This document shows, piece by piece, positions 22,060 through 32,463 of a DNA stretch of 64,000 nucleotides. Both the position numbers and the translations under genes were made by a program. The stretch's first letter is position 1. Each line of letters starts with the position of its first letter. Source of the DNA: Agriotes lineatus (taxonomy: Eukaryota > Arthropoda > Insecta > Coleoptera > Elateridae); NCBI GenBank assembly GCA_940337035.1, contig CALNHX010002783.1:62001-126000 (forward strand), read 5' to 3'. Under the pieces are notes generated by a model. It made no database searches. It saw only the letters and a list, made by a program, of their open reading frames with translations, and had not been told where the DNA came from.

Positions 22060-23385
22060 TAATATTTATGCTTATCTGAACTCGACGACCTTGTGCAGCT
22101 CTTTCTGTGGCACTTGAGGTTGCGAGCAATTTGGAGTTTGTTGTCTAACCAAATCACATTTGTCTGTTTCCATATGTTCCGTTAAGTCCACGTCGAGATA
22201 TGGCAGGTGTAAATTAATGCAACAGGTAATAGTATGATCCAGAGAGAGCATCATACAACAAGATTGCATCGAAATTACTTAATTACTATCGGGAGTCTAA
22301 TAAAAGTTCAATTTAATTAATATATGTGAGCATGTCAATCAATTTAATTGAGCCATTTAATTGAAGCACAAGATGGGCCGCCAAGCGAACTATTTCTACT
22401 GATAATTAATAATTGCCAAAGATTAACACACAAATTTATAATTATCAAGAATTTATTATACAACACCAAGCTTGTTTACATATAGTACAATGTTCTTAGT
22501 TTTTCATTCCTTGAAGTTCTACTGGTCTTAACAATAACTAAGTTACCAGGTAACTCATAACTCCCTATTTTAATTTAAAACATAAGCCCCATATAGAGTG
22601 ATTGAAAACATTTCTCAGCGAAGCATGTTCTGGAATTTGAACGTGTCCCTCACTGTTATGATTATAATCTAAAATTGTATTGACGGAAGTTTGACAATAT
22701 TATAAGCATTTTGAAGTTTTTTTGATATACAATAATTTTGGGTTTTTCTCAACTGAAGTTACGACGTGACATTTTTTGTTTTACAATGAACAGACGCTCT
22801 ACATACCACAGGTTGGCAAATTTCTTGCTTTGTTCTCATTGGCTGTCAATCTCAGTGTTGCCATTTGTGTTTATAGGTCCAACATTATCATCCCCAGATT
22901 TACTGTTAACAACTTACATATTACTATAGTCCGTTTTTAAACTAGGAGGGGTAATTGAAAAGGCGTATTTCTACTATAAAGTACCATCATAAAATACACT
23001 ACAAAAATTTGATGGCAATTTTGAATTATTTCACCTATAATGTTTAAATAAGAACATAAAACTGCTAACTGATGTGTAAACGCTTCGAACAGCTGATATG
23101 TCAACACACGTATCAAAATATATGCAACTTAGTATAGTGTAAAACAGCCAATTCCAGATGTAGGTTTTAGTTGTGAGAAATTTGAATTGTTCCTCGTAGG
23201 TAAAAACCGACTATAGACACATCAAGATAATTGACATTACTAAACTGTGTTTCATTATCAAATGTGAGCTATTTCAACTATTAAATTTGACCGTCTTACC
23301 TTCCCACCATACATGGTCTAGGTTTGTTACATTTCTTTACAATTTTTGCAAGCTCATACACAACCCCTTTCTTGTAGTATTTCAC
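22060..23385. repeat. Duplicated module, copy 1 (inverted partner near 49.15-50.29 kb)
   Basis: The sequence matches the reverse complement of about 50290-49150. Examples are 'caggtaatagtatgatccag' at about 22224 against the inverse near 50260, and 'tcccaccatacatggtctag' at about 23303 against 49235. On the minus strand its inner end can be read 'YYKKGVVYELAKIVKKCN...' ending in a stop, just ahead of zinc-finger array C. No protein family was recognised. The rest shows no gene. Confidence 0.65.
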
Positions 23386-23907
23386 CTGTATGAGTCCTCA
23401 TATGCATGACTAAACTAGTTTTCTCGGTAGATTTATATACACAAACGGAACATGAATAAGGTGTTTTGCCTGTGTGGGAACGCATATGTTTAACTAAATT
23501 ACCTTTGTATGCTGATGTATATTTACAAACAGCACAAGAATAAGGTTTTCCACCTGTATGAGATTTCATGTGTCTGACTAAATTACTTTTCTGGGTAAAT
23601 TTATATTCACAAACTGAACAAGAATAAGGTTTTCGCCTGTATGATATTCAATGTGTGTGACTAAATAACTTTTGTGGATAGATTTATATTCACAAACAGA
23701 ACAAGAAAAGGGTTTTTTTGCCTGTATGAAATTTGATATGTGTGATTAAATGACTTTTGTGAATAGATTTATATTCACAAAGTGAACAAGAATAAGGTTT
23801 TTTGTCTGTATGAGATTTCATGTGTGTGATTAAATGACTTTTCTGAATAGATTTATATTCACAAACTGAACAAGAATAAGGTTTTTCGCCAGTATGAGAT
23901 TTCATAT
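23354..23907 (-). pseudogene. C2H2 zinc-finger array C, distal part (3' of the gypsy insertion)
   Basis: Seven finger units of 84 bp on the minus strand. They occur as open pieces 23905-23690 and 23569-23354 with a broken middle. The middle carries the 1-bp loss 'aaggttttcgcctg' also seen across the other part of the array. The last unit runs into non-finger sequence (TGEILQERGC, stop). On its right it is cut precisely at ATAT by the gypsy LTR and continues beyond it at 32464. Confidence 0.8.
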
Positions 23908-25201
23908 TGTAACGAGACAGACTTTGTGGTGTCGTAAATGCGCACGTCGTTGTCTTCTGATGGCCTCTAGTGATCTATAACCCCCTACGTTGTGTACATC
24001 ACCTTTGTTTTAATTTAACACATTTTATGAATGCTTTAAACAAGTTCTCGTAACTTGTGTACCCTTAGGGTTCTTATAACCCTTGTAACTGCAAGTTCTT
24101 CATTTAAGTAGGGTCATACACACACTTTGATGAAATAAAACGCCAAAAAACGCTTTATACATTTATTAAAGCAATAAACCCTATACTCTCGTATATAAAA
24201 CTAATTTAACAACCAAATTGTTCCCTTTACCTTTCTGCAGTGGGCACAGTCTAATGGGAAATGTAATGCTCTTCAATTTTTGGGTGTAATAATAGCAATA
24301 CGGTGACTTAGTCAGTGCAAGGAAGGCTTGAGAGTTTGTAAAGGAAATTTATCAGTGAAGGAAATTGCGCCGCTGCTCTCCACCTGCTGTAGTGACAACC
24401 GCGTATTTAGGGATAAGGAAAACCACCGTTCGTCTGCCCTTAACCTGCAGTAGCGAGGATCTCGCCCGCCGATTAAATGTAGCGACAACCGCGGAATTAG
24501 GGATAAGGAAAACCATCGTCCGTCTGCCCTTAACCTGCAGTAGCGAGGATCTCGCCCGTCGATTAAATGTAGCGACTACCGCGGAATTATGGATCAAAAA
24601 CTGTTGTCTTGACTCCGTCGAGTTTCCCTTTAAATAGCCGCTCGCAGTGGGTATCCCCTCTCGGAAATACTAGTGGTGTTTCCACCCTGTAACCAATCAC
24701 AGCGTTTCCGCTGGGTAATTATCCAATCATAATGTTTTCATTATGACGCAGTATTTCTACCGCAATTTAAATTGTATTATAATATTTTTGGTGCCCTCGA
24801 TGTGGGTGACTAACACCCCCGAGTCGTAAATTGCCACTTTTAATCCCTATTTGGCTTTCGCCGCGTGACGAATTTCTCAATTAAACTATGCCCTAATATC
24901 TCCAGTTTCCTGTAAGAAAAGTGTGAATTATGTGGCCACATATTTCACTATTAAGCTGAAAGCAAAAATGGTCCAGGGCCCTGTGTGTGTAACTTAATAT
25001 GCTCGCAGTCGCAGCTGAGGGTCAAAAGTCAAAACCTTAATCTACCAATTAATATGCTTGCATGTGCAACAATTCCTTATATTGGAAAAACACATTCTGC
25101 ATCTCGTAATTACCAAATTCAAACGAAATACTTAAGCATCTAACATTAATTGTTCATGTTTGTGTCCATTACTATAACCTATAAGTCCGCGTCCTCTCAC
25201 A
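23908..25201 (-). repeat. gypsy 3' LTR (1294 bp)
   Basis: Near-identical to the other LTR but 84 bp shorter. Its internal ~90-bp repeat has landmarks at 24444 and 24534 only, one unit fewer than the 5' LTR. LTRs are identical at insertion, so the unit number changed afterwards. It adjoins the polypurine tract at 25202. Confidence 0.9.
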
Positions 25202-25213
25202 TTGCCCCCCAGA
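25202..25213 (-). promoter_or_regulatory. Polypurine tract of gypsy
   Basis: On the element strand the sequence next to the 3' LTR reads TCTGGGGGGCAA, a purine run directly abutting the LTR. This is where plus-strand DNA synthesis is primed. Confidence 0.8.
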
Positions 25214-26059
25214 TTTAAGATGCTAGTAATAACAATTATATGCAGCTTAAATCTGTAGAGAACGCGACTATTTGTTACCGCACAATCACCCCCACTTCAC
25301 CCTTTCACTTTATTGTTCTTTCTCACCGCACTCGTTTTATTCCACGCACCGTAATAAGCTCGGCGCGAATCTTTTCCCCGTACTCGCCGTGATCGTTGCA
25401 GGCTTACTCTTCCTCGGATGGTCGCCTGTTGCTGGTACTCCTCCAGGTGGTTCTCCTTTATTACTGAAGGTGTGTGGTATCGGCGTCGAAACCAAAATCG
25501 GTGTTTTCTGTTGTGCTCCGTTGTCCCTTGATTTCGAAATTTTCTTCAATTTCTCGGAAACGGCCTGTAGCAGGTGTTGTTGGACGGCTATTCTCCTTGA
25601 TAAAGCTCTCCCAATCGGCGTCGTCTAACATATACAGTCGTCGTCTCGGTCTGGGGTCGGGGTTTGACTGTCGCCCGTTGCTGTTACTCCTCCAGGTGGT
25701 TCTCCTTTGGTATCACTGAATGTAGATGGTATCGTCGGCGAAACCGACGTTGAGGTTTTCCATTCTGTTTCCCTTGTCTCTTGCCCTGTATATTTGGCCT
25801 CAACTTCTCGGAATTGGTTTGTATCAGGTGTTGGTGGACGGCTATTCTCCTTGATAAACCTCTCCCAATCGGCGTCTTCTAACATTAGGTAGTCGTTGTC
25901 TCGGTCTGGGCTGGTGTTTTCTTCCCCACCTCCTTCCCTCCTGACGATTAAAAACAACTATTGGTTTACTCCTTTTCACCGTTTCGTCCTTTCGTACTTC
26001 AGGGCAATCTACCCAGCTGAATGGCCGCAGTCCTGTTGTGGGGTACCACTGAATGGTGT
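25214..26059 (-). pseudogene. gypsy 3' region: short acidic ORF with internal duplication
   Basis: Downstream of integrase an open frame of 110 residues (25957-25625) reads 'DNDYLMLEDADWERFIKEN' followed by Pro/Thr/Ser-rich sequence and 'KGEPPGGVTATGD'. A second, diverged copy of the same module follows to about 25340 ('DADWESFIKENSRPTT', 'KGEPPGGVPATGD'), in broken frames. So there are two tandem copies of about 280 bp. No signal peptide, membrane segment or envelope-like motif is visible. Its function is unknown. It could be a C-terminal extension of Pol that was separated by a frameshift. Confidence 0.5.
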
Positions 26060-27289
26060 TTAAATGGACTGTTTTGTTTGTCCTTCTCTCTCCGTTCCCC
26101 GTGGGTCCCTCATATTACGTCCTCGTATTATTATTGTCGGTGCCATCTGTAACTTTGAACTCTCTAACTTTGAATGTCTTGCAGCACCTCTACTTCGGTA
26201 TATCAACCCTATTTCCCGTCGATGTCGTTCTGAGCTGTGTTTTGATTGGTCCGATTTTTGTTTCTGGATATCTTTCCCCCGTGATTGGCTGCGACCCGAA
26301 TTAGCTTGTAAATGTGTGTGGTATCGGCGTAAATTCTTCAAATTGTAAGTCCCTTTGACACGTCCGCTTATAGGTTCTGTGATAGTACATGTGTTTGGGT
26401 GTGGTTGACACTTAATCTTGTAGGGCCCTTCATAAATTAACTGCAGTTTTGCTGACACGTGTTGTTGTGTGTCGGCGATAGGATTAGTTTTTAAGAGTAC
26501 TAAATCTCCAACACCGTAGTTAATTTCCCTAGAGTTTTTATCATATTGTAATTTCCTTTGTTTTGCACTTGTTTTTAATTTTTCGCGAACTGCTTTACGG
26601 ATGTCGGTTATTGATAATTGTTTGTTCTTCAAAACATTAATTAGAAAACCGTCTAGATGCGTTGGTGCCCTTCTTTCCTTTTACTACTTCATAAGGCGAG
26701 AAACCCGTACTCGTATGTGGAATTGCGTTGAAACATGTTTCAATATTTTGAAGTTGTAGTGCCCAAGTGGTATGTTGATGGTGACAGTAAACTCGAAAAA
26801 TAATTAGTGCATAACCCGTTCTGATGGATTTGATGCAGGATTCCTGATAGATGAATGTGTTGTTCTAATTCCCACCTCTTGCAATCTCGCATACCACAAT
26901 TTTGACGTATACTGTGATCCGTGATCACTCAAAATAGTTGCTGGCTTGATTATATAAGCAAAATCCTCTAAAATACTGTTCACTGCCGCGCGGCTGTAGC
27001 CTTCCTCATTGCGTATAATTTCACAAATTTCGAGATATATCTAATACAACAAAAACAAAAGTACACCGCTCCTACTACGTGGTAGTGGCCCATAAAAATC
27101 TACGGCCACTAATTCTCCCACCTGAGTTGCTAACATAGGTGCCATTGTGCCCCTTGAAACTTGATTACTGTGCTTCGTTTTTTGACAAATGTCGCACGCA
27201 GTGATTATTTTTTTTACAACACGATACATATTCTTCCAATAAAAATAGTTTTTTATCACGTTATAATTTTCGTCGTCCAAAGTGTCCAA
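26060..27289 (-). pseudogene. gypsy integrase, frameshifted
   Basis: 27289-27041 has 'CDICQKTKH', which completes the HHCC zinc domain begun upstream, then 'VAVDFYGPLPR' with the first catalytic Asp. Around 26930-26840 'LSDHGSQYTSKLW' and 'SNPSERV' supply the second Asp and the Glu, in a different frame from the annotated short ORF. 26632-26060 gives the C-terminal domain with 'YEGPYKIK', the GPY/F motif of Ty3/gypsy integrases, and a basic tail. At least two frameshifts lie between. Integrase would insert the DNA copy; the 4-bp ATAT duplication is its footprint here. Confidence 0.8.
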
Positions 27290-28266
27290 ATTCGTGGTGA
27301 TATCGTATAACCAGCTCCGGTATTATACTGCGAGGTACTGCCACTCTTGTGAGTTTTTTAAATTTATCGTTATGTAGAAGTATGCCATCGGTAAGTTTAA
27401 AATTGCCAACAACTCTAGTAATCTTGTCGTCTGCCCTGTTACCTCGGCGTTCCAACGCTTGTCGCACGTTTCCTAAAAATTCATCCTGTTCTTGTAGTCG
27501 TGTCAGATTTTTCAGGTTCTCTTTTAATTGTCGCAACCCTGGTGTTGCAAAGACAGCTATAATTGGATCTTGATATCGTGGTAAGTTTATTATTCCTAAA
27601 TCTGCAGGGTGTCGTGATAATACATCAGCAACCACGTTTTCACTACCTTTTATGTATCTAATTTCGTAATCAAACTGTTCTAGAAATAATACCCAGCGTG
27701 TCAATCGATCGTTTAATAATTGACATCCTTTTATAAATTTTAAGATTCTATGATCGGTGTGGATTATTATTTTCGTTGAAGCAACGTAAGTCCTAAATTT
27801 TTTTAGTGCAAACAAAATGCTAAGCAATTCTCGTTCTGTTACTGTATAGCGTAGTTCGGGAGCTTTTAATGAGCGACTAGCAAACGCTACTACGCCTTTA
27901 GTTCCATCCTCACATTCCTGATAAAGTACCTACTGCTCCTAGACCATACGCCGAGCTATCACATTGAATTTGGAATGTTAAAGCGGGCCTTGGATGTATC
28001 AGCATAACTGTGTTTAAAAAGAGTTGCTTAACTTTAGCAAATGCCTCTTGTTCCTTTTGGCCCCACTGCCACTTGGCATCCTTTTTTAGTAAACACGTCA
28101 AGCTTCTTGTAGCCTCGCTATATTGACAGGAAAATCTACGGTAGAAGTTGCATAAGCCTAGAAATGCTCTCAACTGCTTTATTTTTTTCGGAGCTGGAAA
28201 GTCTTGAATCGCTTTTATTTTTTCCGGGTCCGCTGTTACTTCTTCAGGAGTAAGTATGTGCCCCAA
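27261..28266 (-). pseudogene. gypsy RNase H, connection and start of integrase
   Basis: 28266-27910 carries the thumb/connection 'FLGLCNFYRRF' and 'FQIQCDSSAYGLGAV' (first RNase H Asp). After a frame break near 27910, 27827-27261 carries 'ILFALKKFRTYV', 'IIHTDHRILKFI' and 'DYEIRYIKGSENVVADVLSR', the remaining RNase H motifs. It then passes into the integrase zinc-binding start 'RYHHEFGHFG' (two His). RNase H removes the RNA template during reverse transcription. The frameshift separates it from the upstream part. Confidence 0.8.
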
Positions 28267-28956
28267 AACTTTGTTTCTTTTTGTATAAAATTGGATTTTT
28301 GTAAATTAACTGTAAGTCCTGCATTTTGTAAGCGTTGAAAAACCTCTTGTAAATGTTCTAAATGGCTGGAAAAATCCGGCGAAGCTACTATTAGATCGTC
28401 GATGTAGTTGATAGCAAATTCGCGGACTTCCGGCCCTAAGATGACATCCATAGCTCTTGAAAAACTGCCCACGGAAGTGCGGAGACCAAACGGCAGAACT
28501 TGGTACACGAAACTACGTCCGTTATATAAAAATCCTGTAAGATGTTGCGATTGCTTTGCCAGCGGTATTTGCCAAAATGAAGAACGTAAATCTACTGTAG
28601 TTATGTACTTTACATTATGAAACCTCTGCAATAACTCTTCTACTGGTGGTGGTGTTTCGCAGTCGGCAATCATGTGTTCATTCAGGTGTTTTGCATCCAA
28701 ACAAATTCTTACCGTGTTATCTTTCTTTTTAACTACTATAAGAGGACTGACGTAGTTCGTAGGTTCGCGTTTTATTATTCCTAGTTCCAGCATTTCATTA
28801 ATGGCTACTTCCACCGTGGGTCGTAGTGCAAATGGTACCGGATACGAACGCCGTACAAAGCGTTTGTCATCTCTCATTCGTATTTCATGCTCATATAGAT
28901 GAGTTAGCCCAGGTCGCTTAGAAAATATCTGTTGAAATTTTTTTTAAATTTCAGAG
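28236..28956 (-). pseudogene. gypsy reverse transcriptase
   Basis: The open part 28877-28236 shows the RT blocks in order: 'PLIVVKKKDNTVRICLD', 'TTVDLRSSFWQIPL' (first catalytic Asp), 'LPFGLRTSVGSF' and 'NYIDDLIVAS' (YIDD active site). The connecting 'KRPGLTHLYEHEI' just upstream (28880-28920) is in frame, but a TAA in an A-run at about 28940 cuts the link to protease. At the 3' end the frame shifts near 28260 into the RNase H region. Function would be copying element RNA into DNA. Confidence 0.85.
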
Positions 28957-29562
28957 TTATTTTCGTTGGCTTGTGCTCAAGGCAGTTTTTCTCGCTTTTT
29001 CGTGTAGAGCTTCTTCAGATTCTGCAACTTGAGTGTTAATAGTGGCTACCATGGGGAGTTCCTCGGTAGAGAAATCGCTATTATCTGTAGTAAAATTGTT
29101 GTCTGAGTAAAAGGGAATTGTTAGTGTTTTTCCCGTAAAAGTCGTAATTTGCAATTCCTGTTGATTATAATAAATGACAGCCGAATACCGTGTCAACCAA
29201 TCTGATCCCAATATTAATGGCTTAACTAAGTTTTTAATAACTAGACATTCAACGTATAAATGAAATCCTTGGAATTCTAACGGTATTAACGCCTGTAGTT
29301 TTATACGAGATGTTGGTTTCCCAACTGCCCCTCTTAGCTGTAACGATGGAACTGGTAGTACTTCGATTTTTGTATTTGAAGCAATAACATTATTAAACTC
29401 GTCATCGCATATGCATGTAACTTCGCTTCCGGTGTCTAGTAATGCCAATAATTTACCAGTAGGCCCGTGTACCATAATCTCTGGTAAAACACGTAATTGT
29501 TTTCCCGAGTCAATTTCCGCACCTTCCATTTCAGTTGTAGCCGCCCCCTGCAGGGACAACAC
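28957..29562 (-). CDS. gypsy aspartic protease region
   Basis: The open frame of 201 residues contains 'LLALLDTGSEVTCI' near residues 37-50, the DTG active site of a retropepsin. 'PLILGSDWLTRY' follows, the conserved flap-distal 'ILG.DWL' block of gypsy proteases. The enzyme would cut the Gag and Pol polyprotein as a dimer. It lies between gag and reverse transcriptase in the expected order, and the C-terminal tail leads toward the polymerase. A stop in an A-run (about 28940) separates it from the next frame, so this copy cannot make an uninterrupted polyprotein. Confidence 0.8.
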   Translation of the reverse strand: MLSLQGAATTEMEGAEIDSGKQLRVLPEIMVHGPTGKLLALLDTGSEVTCICDDEFNNVIASNTKIEVLPVPSLQLRGAVGKPTSRIKLQALIPLEFQGFHLYVECLVIKNLVKPLILGSDWLTRYSAVIYYNQQELQITTFTGKTLTIPFYSDNNFTTDNSDFSTEELPMVATINTQVAESEEALHEKARKTALSTSQRK

Positions 29563-29798
29563 CTTTATGGTTACTGGGGTCCTTTGAATGGTCCACGGAA
29601 AGAATTCGTATTGCTAAACGAGCTGAGCTCTTGGCAGGTTTCTTTTATTAATTCTTAGATAATTTTTTTCATTTGGTCCCCTTTTAATTACATTAATAGC
29701 GGACCAAAATTCGTTGGTGTTTCCTATCGCCTTGCCTTGAGGGCGCTGTTGTAATTTGGTATTTGACCGATACGGTAATAATTCGTTCCGGGCGGCAT

Positions 29799-31030
29799 TT
29801 ATCGTCGTAGTAGACCGCCGCCCCTCATGGAGTTTTTTTGCTGCTCGGGTCCTTGGTTGTTCTGCTTATTATTTTGAAAGGTGGCACGCGCTTGTGTCTC
29901 TGATTTATGATATGGGGCTGCTTTGAAATATTTATTACCGCCATCATAACGGTTGATTTTTCGGAATGTCGTGTTTTTTGTATACCTTGTCCGGCCTGGG
30001 CGCCCGAAGTGTCCTTGGCTATAAGTATCAGATGTCATAACGGTTTGAATATATGGGTCAGGATTCGGCCTACTTTTGAAGCTTTTAGTATCGCAATTAA
30101 TCGCATCCTGTTTTCGCAGGAATTCTGCTGCATCCGTTAACTCTGCGCTTTTACATATTTCCCAGAGTGAACGAATCTTGCCCGGAAAATGTTTCATTAT
30201 ATCAGACAATAACAGCTGTTCTGGTGTTAATCTCCGTGAGCGACTGACAAAAAATGAAAAATGTTCTAGCATGGTTTGTTTGCCCCCCGGTCTCTATTTC
30301 GCCGAATTTGACTCATTTCTAAATGATAATTGTTCTAATTCTGACCAGGTGTGCAAAAAATCTTCTTTGAATTCTCCAAAGGTTTTCCATTTACTTTCGT
30401 AAATTGCCTTCCAATGGCGAGCTGGACCTCTCAGGGACTCTAACGCTATTTCTAGCTGTTGCTGGAAATCCAGTTTCAATCTATCGCAGTACATTTTTAG
30501 CTGATCTAAGAAATCAACTGGGTTTTGTTCAGAATTTCCTCTGAAAATCGGCTTTTCAGGTAATGTTGCTAGTAAAAACGGGTGTTGCCATGGTAATGGT
30601 GGTAACATAGAGTAGTTAGGCGCACTGCTTGATGTTGAAGGCTGCCTTAGTGTTTTCTCCTCTGCGGTGTTACTGGTTATACGTGTCGTCTCAGGTATAC
30701 TAGTTGTCTGCATATCCAGCTCGTTTGTAATATGGGATTGGTTTTCGCCTTCGGACCTTCTTTCACCATCATCTTCGCGGCTTGGCTTCAATTTTTTTTG
30801 CGTCGGATGCACCTATTGAACTTGTAGTTGCGGAATTCCTTAGTGATACTGATTCCGCCATCTTTTGCACCTTGGTCATCATTCCGACCATAAAATGCTT
30901 AAGAGCGGTTTGTTGTTCCTGTTCGATCGTTTGATGAGCTTCTGCCCATTCAAAAAACCAATTTGGCACAGTTGTCTTCCCCGACTACTTGTTCTGGAGT
31001 TAGGTCTGGCATCTCGTTATTATTTTCCAT
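29799..31030 (-). pseudogene. gypsy gag, frameshifted
   Basis: The first ATG after the primer site is at 31030 (MENNNEMPDLTPEQ). The frame shifts near 30970, again at about 30800, and again near 30280. The pieces 30969-30769, 30812-30294 and 30272-29799 follow each other. The central 'PIFRGNSEQNPVDFLDQLKM' and 'ESLRGPARHWKAIYESKW' match the capsid region of gypsy Gag proteins, which build the particle. The C-terminal part is basic and Gln/Asn-rich with no CCHC knuckle that I can see. Knuckle-less Gag is known in some insect gypsy lineages. Internal frameshifts mean it is not expressed as one protein. Confidence 0.75.
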
Positions 31031-31060
31031 TGTGTGAGTGTGAGCCTTTTATCTGACTTA

Positions 31061-31079
31061 AATCCTGGTCACGGCACCA
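31061..31079 (-). promoter_or_regulatory. Primer-binding site for tRNA-His
   Basis: The plus strand reads 'aatcctggtcacggcacca', which equals the last 19 nt of insect tRNA-His with its CCA end. On the element's strand it is the complementary primer site, 6 nt inside the 5' LTR. Reverse transcription would start here. Confidence 0.85.
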
Positions 31080-31085
31080 AATTTC

Positions 31086-32463
31086 TGTAACGAGACAGAC
31101 TTGTGGTGTCGTAAATGCGCACGTCGTTGTCTTCTGATGGTCTCTAGTGATCTATAACCCCCTACGTTGTGCACATCACTTTGTTTTAATTTAACAGATT
31201 TTATGAATGCTTTAAACAAGTTCTCGTAACTTGTGTACCCTTAGGGTTCTTATAACCCTTGTAACTGCAAGTTCTTCATTTAAGTAGGCTCATACACACA
31301 CTTTGATGAAATAAAACGCCAAAAACGCTTTATATATTTATTAAAGCAATAAACCCTATACTCTCGTATATAAAACTAAATTTAACAACCAAATTGTTCC
31401 CTTTACCTTTCTGCAGTGTCTGCACAGTCTAATGGGAAATGTAATGCTCTTCAATTTTTGGTGTAATAATAGCAATACGGTGACTTAGTCACTGCAAGGA
31501 AGGACTTGAGAGTTTGTAAAGGAAATTTATCAGTGAAGGAAATTGCGCGGCTGCTCTCCACCTGTTGTAGCGACAACCGCGTAATTAGGGATAAGGAAAA
31601 CCACCGTTGTCTGCCCTTAACCTGCAGTAGCGAGGAACTCGCCCGCCGATTAAATGTAGCGACAACCGCGGAATTAGGGATAAGGAAAACCACCGTCGTC
31701 TGCCCTTAACCTGCAGTAGCGAGAAGCTCGCCCGCCGATTAAATGTAGCGACAACCGCGGAATTAGGGATAAGGAAAACCACCATCGTCTGCCCTTAACC
31801 TGCAGTAGCGAGGATCTCGCCCGTCGATTAAATGTAGCGACTACCGCGGAATTATGGATCAAAAACTGTTGTCTTGACTCCGTCGAGTTTCCCTTTAAAT
31901 AGCCGCTCGCAGTGGGTATCCCCTCTCGGAAATACCAGTGGTGTTTCCACCCTGTAACCAATCACAGCGTTTCCGCTGGGTAATTATCCAATCATAATGT
32001 TTCCATTATGACGCAGTATTTCTACCGCAATTTAAATCGTATTATAATATTTTTGGTGCCCTCGATGTGGGTGACTAACACCCCGAGTCGTAAATTGCCA
32101 CTTTAATCCCTATTTGGCTTTCGCCGCGTGACGAATTTCTCAATTAGACTATGCCCAAATATCTCCAGTTTCCTGTAAGAAAAGTGTGAATTATGTGGCC
32201 ACATATTTCACTATTAAGCTGAAAGCAAAAATGGTCCAGGGCCCTGTGTGTGTAACTTAATATGCCCGCAGTCGCAGCTGAGGGTCAAAAGTCAAAACCT
32301 TAATCTACCAATTAATATGCTTGCACGTGCAACAATTCCTTATATTGGAAAAACACATTCTGCATCTCGTAATTACCAAATTCAAACGAAAAACTTAAGC
32401 ATCTAACATTAATTGTTCATGTTTGTGTCCATTACTATAACCTATAAGACGCGTCCTCTCACA
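31086..32463 (-). repeat. gypsy 5' LTR (1378 bp)
   Basis: It adjoins the primer-binding site, so it is the 5' LTR of the minus-strand element. It contains a tandem repeat of about 89 bp (unit containing 'cctgcagtagcgagga') with the landmark at 31621, 31710 and 31799: three units. It should contain the promoter and the transcript start; no TATA box was assigned with confidence. Confidence 0.9.

Larger units (their letters stand above)
23908..32463 (-). mobile_element. Ty3/gypsy LTR retrotransposon, complete structure, broken genes
   Basis: The element is bounded by direct LTRs starting TGTAACGAGACAG and ending GTCCTCTCACA (plus-strand reading). It has the 4-bp target duplication ATAT at 23904-23907 and 32464-32467. 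The uninterrupted target 'gatttcatatgtctgac' is seen in other zinc-finger units, for example at about 34133. Gene order on the minus strand is gag, protease, reverse transcriptase, RNase H, integrase, which is Ty3/gypsy order. A tRNA primer site and polypurine tract are present. The LTRs look only a few percent different by eye, so insertion is fairly recent. Several frameshifts and stops make it non-autonomous. Confidence 0.92.

Noticed and set aside
24352..24637. Open frames on both strands in the LTRs (also 31451-31961)
   Set aside because: They follow the ~89-bp LTR minisatellite and appear on both strands with repeated peptide text.
25272..26059. Envelope gene making the gypsy element an endogenous retrovirus
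   Set aside because: No signal peptide, cleavage site or membrane segment is visible. The region holds two copies of a short acidic module.
31061..31079. tRNA-His gene
   Set aside because: Only the last 19 nt including CCA are present, at the expected place for a primer-binding site next to the LTR. No cloverleaf upstream.
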